DNA of 64,000 bases from Lentzea californiensis. GTDB lineage: Bacteria; Actinomycetota; Actinomycetes; Mycobacteriales; Pseudonocardiaceae. The stretch is taken from contig NZ_JANBBE010000001.1 in the NCBI RefSeq assembly GCF_024648825.1, positions 1,302,001 to 1,366,000 on the forward strand. Direction: 5' to 3'. Both the position numbers and the translations under genes were made by a program. The notes beneath the pieces were generated by a model that saw only the letters and a program-made list of their open reading frames with translations, ran no database searches and was not told where the DNA came from. Positions within the stretch are counted from its first letter, which is position 1. Each line of letters begins with the position of its first letter. Of the stretch, positions 17,001-24,810 are shown piece by piece.

Positions 17001-17192
17001 GAGAAGGGCATACCCGCCACGAACGGCGTGATGGCCGCCCAACGGCGTAATCAAAGCCCGGTGTTCGGCAACGTGTTGCGCGCCAGCGCGTCCACCACAT
17101 TGCTAGGACGGTGGAAGCCGGATCTCATTCCTGAGCAATGGAGTGCTGTGCTGTTACGCCTGCGCAACCCCGCGACTGACAGACTGCCGCGC

Positions 17193-18011
17193 ATGAGAAC
17201 CACCGCGGTGGTGGCCGCCCTGCTCCTGCTGGTCGCCTCCTGCTCGAGTGAGCCGGACCTGCCGCCGCGCGAGTTGCCGCCGGCCGGTGGGCAGCTCGAC
17301 TACCAGCTCGGCGGCGCCTACCAGCCGGACGTGCCGGTCAAGATCGTCGTGCGCGACCGCAGCAAGACCATCGACGGCCGGCGGTACAACATCTGCTACC
17401 TCAACGCGTTGCAGACGCAGCCGGGCTCGATGGACGGCGGGCTCGACTGGTGGCGCAAGAACCACGCCGACCTGCTGGTGAAGAAGGCGGACGGTGAGGT
17501 CGCAATCGACCCGGAGTGGGCCGAGGGCATCCTCGACATCTCCACCGGGGACAAGCGGAACAGGATCCTGGAGATCCAGAAGAAGTGGATCAAGGACTGT
17601 AAGACGTCCTTCTACAAGGGAGTCGAACCGGACAACCTCGACTCCTACACGCGGGCCGAGGGGGCGTTCGACCTCGGCGCCACCAAGGAGTTCATGAAGG
17701 CGTTCGTCAGGTACGCGCACGAACAAGGCCTTGCGGTGGCCCAGAAGAACACCGCCGAACTGGGTGACGCGGGCAAGAAGGAGATCGGCTTCGACTTCGC
17801 CATCGCCGAGGACTGCCAGGCCAACAACGAGTGCAACGCGTACGCCGACGCGTTCGGCAACGACTTCTTCCAGATCGAGTACACCGAAGAGGGTTTCCGG
17901 AAGTCCTGCACCGATCGCGGCGGACGGGTCTCGGTGATCCGCCGCGACCGGAACCTGGTGCCGTACGGGCACGAGGACTACGTCTACGAGGTCTGCCCGC
18001 CGACGGTCTGA
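17193..18011 (+). CDS. endo-alpha-1,4-polygalactosaminidase-like GH114 lipoprotein
   Basis: 272 residues from ATG 17193 with signal MRTTAVVAALLLLVASC and lipobox Cys near residue 17. TIM-barrel GH114 features: YNICYLNALQTQ strand, GVEPDNLDSYT with the conserved Glu and Asp, LAVAQKNTAEL, FDFAIAEDC and FFQIEYTEEGF. The family degrades alpha-1,4-linked galactosamine polymers in biofilm or cell-surface matrix, acting outside the cell. Six Cys in the mature region, plausible disulfides. Its 3' end overlaps the 3' end of the convergent SRPBCC gene by 28 bp, so the two mRNAs are complementary there. Confidence 0.85.
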   Translation: MRTTAVVAALLLLVASCSSEPDLPPRELPPAGGQLDYQLGGAYQPDVPVKIVVRDRSKTIDGRRYNICYLNALQTQPGSMDGGLDWWRKNHADLLVKKADGEVAIDPEWAEGILDISTGDKRNRILEIQKKWIKDCKTSFYKGVEPDNLDSYTRAEGAFDLGATKEFMKAFVRYAHEQGLAVAQKNTAELGDAGKKEIGFDFAIAEDCQANNECNAYADAFGNDFFQIEYTEEGFRKSCTDRGGRVSVIRRDRNLVPYGHEDYVYEVCPPTV

Positions 18012-18724
18012 TCCAGGAACGCCTGCCACTTCTCGGCCTGCCCGGTCGCGTCACCGAACAGGTGGTGGCCGATGGCGTTCGTGCCGTGGAACCGGTAGAT
18101 GCCCTCCGGGCCGCGCACGCCGAGGAAGTTGTGCGCGTCGTGCTCGACCACGTAGTCGACGACGCCGTGGACGCCGAACGGTTCGAGGGTGACCTCGTCA
18201 CCGACCTGCGCGCCTTCGGGGACACCGAGCGCCTTGAGCAGCACCGGCCAGTTGTCGGCCCCTTCCGGCTGCGCCGGCCACTGGCCGAACACGTACACGC
18301 CGTGCTTGCCCGCGAAGTGCTTCACGTACTCGGTCATCGTGAACAGGTACATGTCCCAGCCCTTCGACTGCTGGTCGACGAACTCGTCGCCCCAGCCGTC
18401 GGCGAGGATGCCGCTGTGCACGAACCGGAGCACGGTCGAGCCCTGCTCACGGCTCTCGATCAGGTACTCCATCGCGTGGAACGTGCCGTCCTCGCCCTTG
18501 TCGCTCTCGTAGGCGAGGCGCTTGCCGGGTTCCCACGCGGTGATCGTCGAGGACTCCTGGAAGAAGCCCAGGTCGAGCGACATGCGGCCGCCCAGGCGCC
18601 CGTCGACGGTGTGCGGGCCCATGAACCACGAGTCGATGCCCGGCCCGGTCGCGATGGCCTCCCAGACCTGCTCGGGAGTTCCGTCGACCTCGACTTCCTT
18701 GTTGATCTCGAACTCGTGCGTCAC
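17984..18724 (-). CDS. SRPBCC/AHSA1-domain protein
   Basis: 246 residues from GTG 18724, which overlaps the regulator's stop (GTGA), with AAGGAGGAAG just upstream. The START/Bet v1-like domain runs from FEINKEVEVDGTPEQVWEAI through GPGIDSWFMGPH and WEPGKRLAYES to TEYVKHFAG (about residues 4-145). The last 90 residues are an additional domain (FGVHGVVDYVVEHDAHNFLG). Partner of the ArsR regulator: this pair is common in actinomycetes and may control a hydrophobic-ligand response, but the ligand is unknown. Convergent overlap with the GH114 gene. Confidence 0.85.
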   Translation of the reverse strand: MTHEFEINKEVEVDGTPEQVWEAIATGPGIDSWFMGPHTVDGRLGGRMSLDLGFFQESSTITAWEPGKRLAYESDKGEDGTFHAMEYLIESREQGSTVLRFVHSGILADGWGDEFVDQQSKGWDMYLFTMTEYVKHFAGKHGVYVFGQWPAQPEGADNWPVLLKALGVPEGAQVGDEVTLEPFGVHGVVDYVVEHDAHNFLGVRGPEGIYRFHGTNAIGHHLFGDATGQAEKWQAFLDQTVGGQTS

Positions 18725-19317
18725 GACTCTTCCTCCTTGGCGATCACGCTCGGGTGCAGGGCGACGACCACCCGGTGCGGCCGCCCTCCTTCTGCCTGTT
18801 CGTCGTGGTACTTGGCGACCAGCTGCGTCATGAACCCGGCGAGCTCCTCGGCGAACGCCGCGCGGTCCGCCGCCGTGGCGAATCTGACCTCGCCGTCCAG
18901 CGCGAAGGTCGCGAGCCGCTTCTTCGCCTTGGTCGCGCCCGTGAGCAACGTGCCGACGTCGCGCACCAGCCTGGCCGAGACCGCCAGCAGCCACCGCGCG
19001 GACAACCGATCGGGTGCCTTCGCCGGGTCCGGCTGCACGGCCGCGAGCGCCGTCGGCGAGATGACGTAGGACGCGGCGGTCGCCTGCATGAGGCGCTCGT
19101 TCACGTTGCCCTTGCGCCGTTCCTCGACGAGCTCCACCAGGCCGTGCTGCTCCAGCGTGCGCAGGTGGTAGTTCACCTTCTGCCTGGGCAGCCCGACCTT
19201 CGCGGCGAGCATCGTCGCCGATCCGGGCTCCACCAGCTCCGCGAGCAGACGCGCCCGCACCGGGTCCAGCGACACCTCGGCCGCGGAAGGATCCTCGATC
19301 ACCGCCACTTCGAACAT
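18721..19317 (-). CDS. ArsR-family winged-helix regulator
   Basis: 198 residues. The winged-helix domain is VRARLLAELVEPGSATMLAAKVGLPRQKVNYHLRTLEQHGLVELVEERRKGN (residues about 19-72), with recognition helix PRQKVNYHLRTLE. No Cys pair for metals, so not a metal sensor. The rest is helical and may dimerise or bind a ligand. Translationally coupled to the SRPBCC gene, which is its likely partner. The operator was not identified; the 140 bp up to the divergent small gene is the place to look. Confidence 0.87.
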   Translation of the reverse strand: MFEVAVIEDPSAAEVSLDPVRARLLAELVEPGSATMLAAKVGLPRQKVNYHLRTLEQHGLVELVEERRKGNVNERLMQATAASYVISPTALAAVQPDPAKAPDRLSARWLLAVSARLVRDVGTLLTGATKAKKRLATFALDGEVRFATAADRAAFAEELAGFMTQLVAKYHDEQAEGGRPHRVVVALHPSVIAKEEES

Positions 19318-19461
19318 GGCCCCAGCGTCACACCGAAAACAAAATTAGTCAAGAATTGCCTTGCTGTCGGTGACTTTGCTCCACCTGGGTGGCGTTCGAG
19401 CCGGTACCGTAAGCGATGTCTCGATTGGTCGTTGCTAGTTCGCAACCCTTGAGGAGACGGA

Positions 19462-19635
19462 ATGATCATGATGCTGGCCCTGACCCTGCTGGCACTGCCC
19501 TTCGCCCTGACCGCGGCCAACTTCGGCAGACGCCGGTGGATCCGCAAGAGGGGCGTCGCGCGGGTGCGCGCCGAGCTCGACGCGTTCCACGCCGAGCTGG
19601 CCCGTGCCGGGCTCAGTCACTTCTCCGGGCGCTGA
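19462..19635 (+). CDS. 57-residue small membrane protein
   Basis: Short frame with an excellent GAGGAGACGGA site before ATG 19462 (a second ATG is at 19468). The product begins with a hydrophobic segment (MLALTLLALPFALTAANF) followed by a basic, helical tail (GRRRWIRKRGVARVRAELDAF). This predicts a single-pass membrane or membrane-tethered peptide with a cytoplasmic, positively charged C-terminus. It overlaps the 3' end of the convergent F420 oxidoreductase gene by 19 bp. No homology recognised; the site strength and coding bias make it credible. Confidence 0.6.
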   Translation: MIMMLALTLLALPFALTAANFGRRRWIRKRGVARVRAELDAFHAELARAGLSHFSGR

Positions 19636-20579
19636 AGCACCGCGCTCGACGGAGACACCCTGGTGACGACGTCGCCGTAACGGTCCAGCAGTGCGGCCGT
19701 GACGGTGTCGGGTGTGCCGAGGACGCAGAACTCGGCCAGCACCTCGTCCGTGACCAGCTCGCTCATCTCCGCCCACTGCTGCCGCCGTGACATGCGGTGC
19801 AGCTCCTCGTGCAGCGCGCCCCAGCCGTGCAGGTCCAGCACCGGCCGGTACGCGGGCGTCGATCCGTAGAACGCGATCTGCCGCTTGACGTCCGCGATCT
19901 CCTGCTCGTTCGTCGCGGCGAACACCGGGCCGCTGATCTCGAAGCCCTCCAGCGTCTTGCCGGCCTTCGCGCGGCCGCGTTCGAGCGCGGGCAGCGTGAC
20001 CTCGCGCAGGTACCGCTCGGTCGTGAAGTTGTGGCACAGGAAGCCGTCGGCGACCTCGCCCGCGACCTCGGTCATCAGCCCGCCGACGCCCGCGAGGTAG
20101 ATCGGCGCGGTGCCGTGCGGGTTCGGGCCGGGGTCGAAGAACGGCGTCATCAGCGTGTGCTTGTAGAACTCGCCGCGGAACGCCGGCCGCTCGCCGGTCT
20201 CCCAGGCGTGCCAGATCGCGCGGATCGCCAGCACGAACTCGCGCATGCGCGCGGCGGGCTTGCTCCAGGGCATGGAGAAGCGCTTGGTGATGTGGGCTTC
20301 CACCTGCGAGCCCAGCCCGAGGTTGAACCGGCCCTCCGACAGCAGCCGGAGGTCGTTCGCCGTGGTCGCGACGGTCATCGGGTTGCGTGCGAACGCCACC
20401 GCGATCGCCGTGCCGAGCTCGATCCGCTCGGTCGCCGCGGCGGCACCGGCTAGCGCGAGGAACGGGTCGTGCTTGGTCTCGGCGAGCCAGAACCCGTCGT
20501 AACCCCGCTCCTCCGCCCGCTTCGCGATGGCCCCGGCCTCGCCCGGTGTGTAGTCGACGGCAGCGCTGTCCAGCTTCAT
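19617..20579 (-). CDS. F420-dependent LLM-class oxidoreductase
   Basis: 320 residues. Luciferase-like TIM barrel: AIAKRAEERGYDGFWLAETKHDPFLALA near the N-terminus, IELGTAIAVAFARNPMTVA and LRLLSEGRFNLGLGSQVEAHI are the conserved flavin/F420 cradle segments of the mycobacterial TIGR03617-like subgroup. Substrate unknown; such enzymes move hydride between F420H2 and diverse organics. It stands alone, convergent with the 57-residue gene; ATG 20579. Confidence 0.9.
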   Translation of the reverse strand: MKLDSAAVDYTPGEAGAIAKRAEERGYDGFWLAETKHDPFLALAGAAAATERIELGTAIAVAFARNPMTVATTANDLRLLSEGRFNLGLGSQVEAHITKRFSMPWSKPAARMREFVLAIRAIWHAWETGERPAFRGEFYKHTLMTPFFDPGPNPHGTAPIYLAGVGGLMTEVAGEVADGFLCHNFTTERYLREVTLPALERGRAKAGKTLEGFEISGPVFAATNEQEIADVKRQIAFYGSTPAYRPVLDLHGWGALHEELHRMSRRQQWAEMSELVTDEVLAEFCVLGTPDTVTAALLDRYGDVVTRVSPSSAVLQRPEK

Positions 20580-20603
20580 GCCGCTCAGGTTATTGCCCGC
20601 GGG

Positions 20604-21314
20604 TCAGCGGTACCGGGACTCGCAGGCGATGCCGTTGCGGTTCTCGTCGAGCTCGATGCGGTAGCCCGGCTGGCCCCAGTAGAGCGGTGCCGCGCCTGCC
20701 CGGCGTGCCTCGTCGCAGCTCGCGTAGAAGACGGGCTTCGGCTTGGGCGGCGCGGGCGGCTTCGTCGTCGTGGTCGGGGCGGGCGGTGGCGGCGGAGGCG
20801 GGGGAGTGGAGGTCTCCAGGGCGTCCTTGCCGCCGCACGGCGCTCCCCAGAGGCCCATCGGAACGCGCTGGGCGGCCCCTTCGGCTTCCTTCTGCCCCGG
20901 TGTCGGTGCGCCCGCGGTGCGCCCGGCGCCGTTGCCCAGCGCGAGCAACGCGTAGTCCGTGCCGTCCGAGAGGCTGAGCGCGCCGGTCGTGCGGTCGTAG
21001 CGCACCTGCTGGTTCAGCAGCATCGCCTTGGCGAAGTTGCCGGCGGCCTCAGCCCAGCACGGTCCAGGCTGAGCGAGGCCGCTGACCTCGGCTTTCGACC
21101 CGTCGGAGAGCATCACGGAACGGCCGTCGACGATCGAGGCCACGCTGATGCCCAGTTGGGCGGGCGGGATCGCCACGGACGACGAGGACGACGCCGTCAC
21201 CGGCGCGTCCTCGGCCGGTTTCTCCACGGCGACCGGCCTCGACTGCACCTGAGCGGCACATCCTGCGGTGAGCAGGACCAGCACGACTCCGCCCACACTT
21301 CTCCACCCCGACAT
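20604..21314 (-). CDS. lipoprotein with degenerate nuclease-like and Excalibur domains
   Basis: 236 residues. Lipoprotein signal MSGWRSVGGVVLVLLTAGC. Middle part (ASIVDGRSVMLSDGSKAEVSGL, GPCWAEAAGNFAKAMLLNQQ) follows the outline of a staphylococcal-nuclease OB fold without its Arg/Asp/Glu catalytic set. Then a Pro/Thr-rich linker (about residues 165-195, eight prolines in a row). C-terminal Excalibur domain FYASCDEARRAG...ELDENRNGIACES, which binds calcium through the DxDxDG-like loop and has the Cys pair. Secreted, membrane-tethered; probably binds rather than cuts. Role unknown. Confidence 0.82.
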   Translation of the reverse strand: MSGWRSVGGVVLVLLTAGCAAQVQSRPVAVEKPAEDAPVTASSSSSVAIPPAQLGISVASIVDGRSVMLSDGSKAEVSGLAQPGPCWAEAAGNFAKAMLLNQQVRYDRTTGALSLSDGTDYALLALGNGAGRTAGAPTPGQKEAEGAAQRVPMGLWGAPCGGKDALETSTPPPPPPPPAPTTTTKPPAPPKPKPVFYASCDEARRAGAAPLYWGQPGYRIELDENRNGIACESRYR

Positions 21315-21414
21315 AGCCCGGAATACTGCCTGCCCGGAGCTGTGTGGCCAAGGTTACGTATTTGGATCGGATCGGTTCACCGGGATTCCGAACTGAAATA
21401 CGGAGATGCCCAGT

Positions 21415-21867
21415 TCAGCGCGCGGGCTTCAGCGTCCAGACGACGGTCATCTCACCGGTGGTCACGCCCTCGGCGTTGGTGATCGTGATCGTGACGGGGA
21501 ACTCGGGCCGCGTGCCGGACTCCAGCTCGGCCAGCACCTCGTCCGCGGAGCGTCCCAGCACGGCCTCCGCGCGCATCGGGCCCATCGCGATCTTCTTGTA
21601 GGCGATGTCCGCGCGGACGGCCAGCGGGGTGGCCTTGCCGAGGTGCGCGGCGAACGCGGCCATCACGACGGCACCGGACGCGGACTCGCCGAGGCCGAAC
21701 ATCATGGCGGCGTGGGGCCCGCCGATGTGGTTGTGCAGCGTCGGGGTGTCGGGCAGCGACGCGACGACGCGGCTGGCGGAGACCTCCTCGAAGTCGATGC
21801 CCGTGGTCTTCACGTAGGGCACGGCCTGCTTCATGGCATCGGCGACGAACGACACGTCTTGGCTCAT
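21415..21867 (-). CDS. DUF4442/hotdog-fold thioesterase-like protein
   Basis: 150 residues, hotdog fold: a central helix GGPHAAMMFGLGESASGAVVMAAF after the short strand LHNHIG, then strands PLAVRADIAYKKIAMGPMRAEAVL and PVTITITNAEGVTTGEMTVVWTL. DUF4442 proteins are acyl-CoA thioesterase relatives; a catalytic residue cannot be named from sequence alone. ATG 21867. It is divergent from marR, with 174 bp between. Confidence 0.78.
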   Translation of the reverse strand: MSQDVSFVADAMKQAVPYVKTTGIDFEEVSASRVVASLPDTPTLHNHIGGPHAAMMFGLGESASGAVVMAAFAAHLGKATPLAVRADIAYKKIAMGPMRAEAVLGRSADEVLAELESGTRPEFPVTITITNAEGVTTGEMTVVWTLKPAR

Positions 21868-21878
21868 GAGAGCGATGC

Positions 21879-21953
21879 TACCGACGAGTAACCCCAGCGG
21901 CTACCCGTCGGTAACAACTACTTGGCGCATCCGTATCACTCCACTGTGGAGTG
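21879..21953. promoter_or_regulatory. two dyads in the DUF4442-marR intergenic region
   Basis: TACCGACG (21879-21886) pairs with CGTCGGTA (21906-21913) across 19 bases. Further on, CACTCCAC-T-GTGGAGTG (21937-21953) is a perfect 17-base palindrome. Both lie between the two divergent starts and are candidates for regulator binding; the binding protein is not known. Confidence 0.4.
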
Positions 21954-21995
21954 AGACTCGGAACTCACTTGCGTTTCGGTGGACCGGGATGGATG

Positions 21996-22027
21996 CTTGT
22001 ACCGAGCAACTAGTTGGGTGCTACAAG
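21996..22027. promoter_or_regulatory. nested MarR-type operator
   Basis: Two dyads share one centre (between 22011 and 22012): an inner palindrome CAACTAGTTG (22007-22016) and outer arms CTTGTA (21996-22001) and TACAAG (22022-22027). The 32-base site ends 14 bp before the marR start, a placement that fits autorepression of the marR-efflux operon. Confidence 0.65.
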
Positions 22028-22041
22028 CAACGAGGTGTCAG

Positions 22042-22569
22042 ATGGTGGATCCGGGCAGGTGCACAGGCGTCGACATCGGTGTCGATCCCGAGCACGAGCT
22101 CGCGGACCGGGTCGGCATGGCGATGGTGCGGCTGAACAAGATGCACGCCCAGGTCGCCCACCAGATGGCCAAGCAGGGCATGGACAAGTCCGCCTTCGTG
22201 CTTCTCGCGACGCTCTCCGGTCTCGGAGAGTGCCGCTCGAGTGCGCTCGCGGAGGCGGTGCTCTCCGACCCGTCCACCGTCAGCAGGCAGGTAGCCGGGC
22301 TGGTCAAGGACGGTCTCGTGGAGAGGCGCGCTGACCCGGCCGACGGTCGAGCCAGTGTTCTCGCGGTGACAGAAGCGGGACGCACGCTCATCAGGAACCG
22401 GCGCCGGCAGCGCAACGAGGCCATCGAGCGGATGTTCGCGGAGTGGCCGGATGAGGACTTCAAAGTTTTCGCGGAACTGTTCGAGCGCTTCGTCCACGAC
22501 TACGAGCGCACGGTTCCGGCGTACATGACCGAACGCGGGACGGGGACCCGCGCAGGAGGGGAAGACTAG
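22042..22569 (+). CDS. MarR-family regulator of the efflux gene
   Basis: 175 residues from ATG 22042; an earlier in-frame ATG at 21979 would translate through the operator. Winged helix: FVLLATLSGLGECRSSALAEAVLSDPSTVSRQVAGLVKDGLVERRADPADGRASVLAVTEAG, the standard MarR wing with the basic DPADGRA tip. Flanking helices form the dimer interface. Stop is 2 bp before the MFS start. Expected to repress the operon until it binds a drug-like ligand. Confidence 0.92.
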   Translation: MVDPGRCTGVDIGVDPEHELADRVGMAMVRLNKMHAQVAHQMAKQGMDKSAFVLLATLSGLGECRSSALAEAVLSDPSTVSRQVAGLVKDGLVERRADPADGRASVLAVTEAGRTLIRNRRRQRNEAIERMFAEWPDEDFKVFAELFERFVHDYERTVPAYMTERGTGTRAGGED

Positions 22570-22571
22570 AG

Positions 22572-24206
22572 ATGTCAACGACAACCGATGCGACACCCAC
22601 GCCAGGGGTTTCCCTGACGCATCGCCAGATCATGACGATCCTGTCCGGTCTGCTGCTGGGCATGTTCCTCGCGGCGCTGGACCAGATGATCGTCGCCAGC
22701 GCCATGAAGACCATCGCCGACCAGCTGCACGGACAGACGCTGCAGGCGTGGGCGACCACCGCCTACCTGATCACCGCGACCATCACGACCCCGTTGTACG
22801 GCAAGCTGTCGGACATCTACGGGCGCAAGCCGATGTACCTCGCGGCGATCTCGCTGTTCCTGCTCGGCTCGCTGCTCGCGGGAATCGCGACCTCGATGTA
22901 CGAGCTGGCCGCGTTCCGCGCCGTGCAGGGCCTGGGCGCCGGCGGTCTGATGTCGCTGGCCTTCGCGATCATGGCGGACATCATCTCGCCGCGGGAGCGC
23001 AGCAAGTACTCCGCCTACTTCATGGCCGTGTTCGGTTCGGCCAGCGTGCTCGGGCCGGTCATCGGCGGCGTGTTCGCCGGTCTGAACTCGTTCCTCGGTG
23101 TCACCGGCTGGCGCTGGGTGTTCCTCGTGAACGTCCCGATCGCGCTGCTCGCGCTGTTCGTCGTCGCCCGCGTGCTGAACATCCCGCACCAGCGGGTCAA
23201 CCACCGCATCGACTTCGGTGGCGCCATCGCGCTGACCGTCGGCCTGGTGCCGCTGCTGATCGTGGCCGAACAGGGCCGTGAGTGGGGCTGGGCGTCGACG
23301 ACGTCGATCGCCATGTACGTGATCGGTGTGCTCGGCCTGGTGGCGTTCGTGTGGGTGGAGAACCGCATGGGCGACGAGGCGATGCTGCCGATGCGGATGT
23401 TCCGCAACCACACGTTCTCGCTCGGCAACACGATCAACTTCGTGCTCGGCATCGGCATGTTCGGCGGCATGGTCTCCATCCCGCTGTACCTGCAGATCGT
23501 CAAGGGCGTCACGCCGACCACGGCCGGCCTGATGCTGCTGCCGATGACGTTCGGCATCATGTCGGCCACCGCGATCGCCGGCAAGGTCACGTCGAAGACC
23601 GGGCGCTACAGGATCTTCCCGATCATCGGCGCCGGGCTGATGACGATCGCGCTGTTCCTGCTCAGCACCATCGGCACGGACACGCCGAGCTGGCTGGTCA
23701 TGGGCTACATGTTCATCATGGGCGCGGGCCTCGGCCAGTGCATGCAGACGCTGCTGCTGGCGATCCAGAACGACGCCGAGCCGCGTGACATGGGCGTGGC
23801 GACCGCTTCGGCGACGTTCTTCCGCCAGATCGGCGGCACCGTCGGTACCGCGGTGTTCCTGTCGATCCTGTTCACCACGGTCGGCGACAAGATCGCCTCC
23901 GGGCTGCAGACCGCGTTGCAGACCGACGCGTTCAAGGCCGCGCTGGCGCAGAACCCCGAGTTCGCGAAGATGCTGCAGGGCGGGGCCGGTGTGGACATCA
24001 ACAACACCGAGTTCCTCAACGGCCTCGACCCGGTGCTGGCCAAGCCGTTCCTCGACGGGTTCTCCAGCGCGATCGACACGGTCTTCCTGACCGGCGGCAT
24101 CGTGATGATCGTGGCGTTCGTCCTCGTGTGGTTCCTGCGCGAGAAGCCGCTGTCGACCAGGTCCGGCCTGGAGCGCGTGGCGGACGCGGAGTCCATCGCG
24201 GTCTAG
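22572..24206 (+). CDS. EmrB/QacA-type (DHA2) multidrug MFS efflux pump
   Basis: 544 residues, 14 predicted membrane helices. Helix-1 region GMFLAALDQMIVASAMKTIADQL has the DHA2 motif D1 (LDxTIVNVALP-like; here LDQMIVASA). Motif A is LYGKLSDIYGRKPM, and motif C-like LGPVIGGVFAG follows. Loop 13-14 is long (about 65 residues) as in EmrB pumps. AGGAGGGG precedes ATG 22572, 2 bp after marR. Likely drug/proton antiporter induced by MarR ligands; substrate unknown. Confidence 0.92.
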   Translation: MSTTTDATPTPGVSLTHRQIMTILSGLLLGMFLAALDQMIVASAMKTIADQLHGQTLQAWATTAYLITATITTPLYGKLSDIYGRKPMYLAAISLFLLGSLLAGIATSMYELAAFRAVQGLGAGGLMSLAFAIMADIISPRERSKYSAYFMAVFGSASVLGPVIGGVFAGLNSFLGVTGWRWVFLVNVPIALLALFVVARVLNIPHQRVNHRIDFGGAIALTVGLVPLLIVAEQGREWGWASTTSIAMYVIGVLGLVAFVWVENRMGDEAMLPMRMFRNHTFSLGNTINFVLGIGMFGGMVSIPLYLQIVKGVTPTTAGLMLLPMTFGIMSATAIAGKVTSKTGRYRIFPIIGAGLMTIALFLLSTIGTDTPSWLVMGYMFIMGAGLGQCMQTLLLAIQNDAEPRDMGVATASATFFRQIGGTVGTAVFLSILFTTVGDKIASGLQTALQTDAFKAALAQNPEFAKMLQGGAGVDINNTEFLNGLDPVLAKPFLDGFSSAIDTVFLTGGIVMIVAFVLVWFLREKPLSTRSGLERVADAESIAV

Positions 24207-24217
24207 AGCTGGAAACC

Positions 24218-24254
24218 GGAAAGAGGGGGCCGCTGCGTGCGGCCCCCTCTTTCC
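24218..24254. terminator. bidirectional terminator between efflux gene and ppa
   Basis: 16-bp perfect inverted repeat (24218-24233 with 24239-24254), loop TGCGT, beginning 12 bp after the efflux stop and ending 10 bp before the ppa stop on the other strand. The stem starts with GGAAAGAG, so the opposite side ends in CTCTTTCC. Serves both converging genes. Confidence 0.85.
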
Positions 24255-24263
24255 CGTCAGTTC

Positions 24264-24770
24264 TCAGTGCAGCGTTTCGCCGCGCGCCTCGGCGTCCTTG
24301 AGACGCTGGTAGGAGCGCTTGACCTCGGCCTCGGCCTCGGTGCGGCCCACCCAGCTCGCGCCCTCGACGCTCTTGCCGGGCTCCAGGTCCTTGTAGACCT
24401 CGAAGAAGTGCTGGATCTCCAGGCGGTCGAACTCCGCCAGGTGGTGGATGTCGCGCAGGTGCTCGTGCCGCGGGTCGAAGGCCGGGACGCACAGAACCTT
24501 GTCGTCGCCGCCCTTCTCGTCGGTCATGCGGAACATGCCGATCGCGCGGGCCGCGATCAGGCAGCCGGGGAACGTCGGTTCCTGGACGAGGACGAGGGCG
24601 TCCAGCGGGTCGCCGTCCTCACCCAGGGTGTTCTCGATGAACCCGTAGTCAGCCGGGTACTGCGTCGACGTGAACAACGTGCGGTCGAGGCGGATGCGGC
24701 CACTCTTGTGGTCCACCTCGTACTTGTTGCGCACGCCCTTGGGGATCTCGATCAGGACGTCGAACTCCAC
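24264..24770 (-). CDS. ppa: inorganic pyrophosphatase
   Basis: 168 residues, family I soluble PPase. GTG 24770 follows GAGGAC. Signature [21 protein letters not shown] carries the Mg-binding aspartates; [20 protein letters not shown] and [16 protein letters not shown] are the active-site Lys, Glu, Arg and Tyr. Removes PPi made by biosynthesis. Length is typical for actinobacteria. Divergent from dacB with 40 bp between starts, the conserved actinobacterial arrangement. A second, membrane PPase (hppA) is in the same window. Confidence 0.97.
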   Translation of the reverse strand: MEFDVLIEIPKGVRNKYEVDHKSGRIRLDRTLFTSTQYPADYGFIENTLGEDGDPLDALVLVQEPTFPGCLIAARAIGMFRMTDEKGGDDKVLCVPAFDPRHEHLRDIHHLAEFDRLEIQHFFEVYKDLEPGKSVEGASWVGRTEAEAEVKRSYQRLKDAEARGETLH

Positions 24771-24810
24771 TGGTCCTCGCTCATGTAGCCCATTCGTGAC
24801 GCCCACTAGT

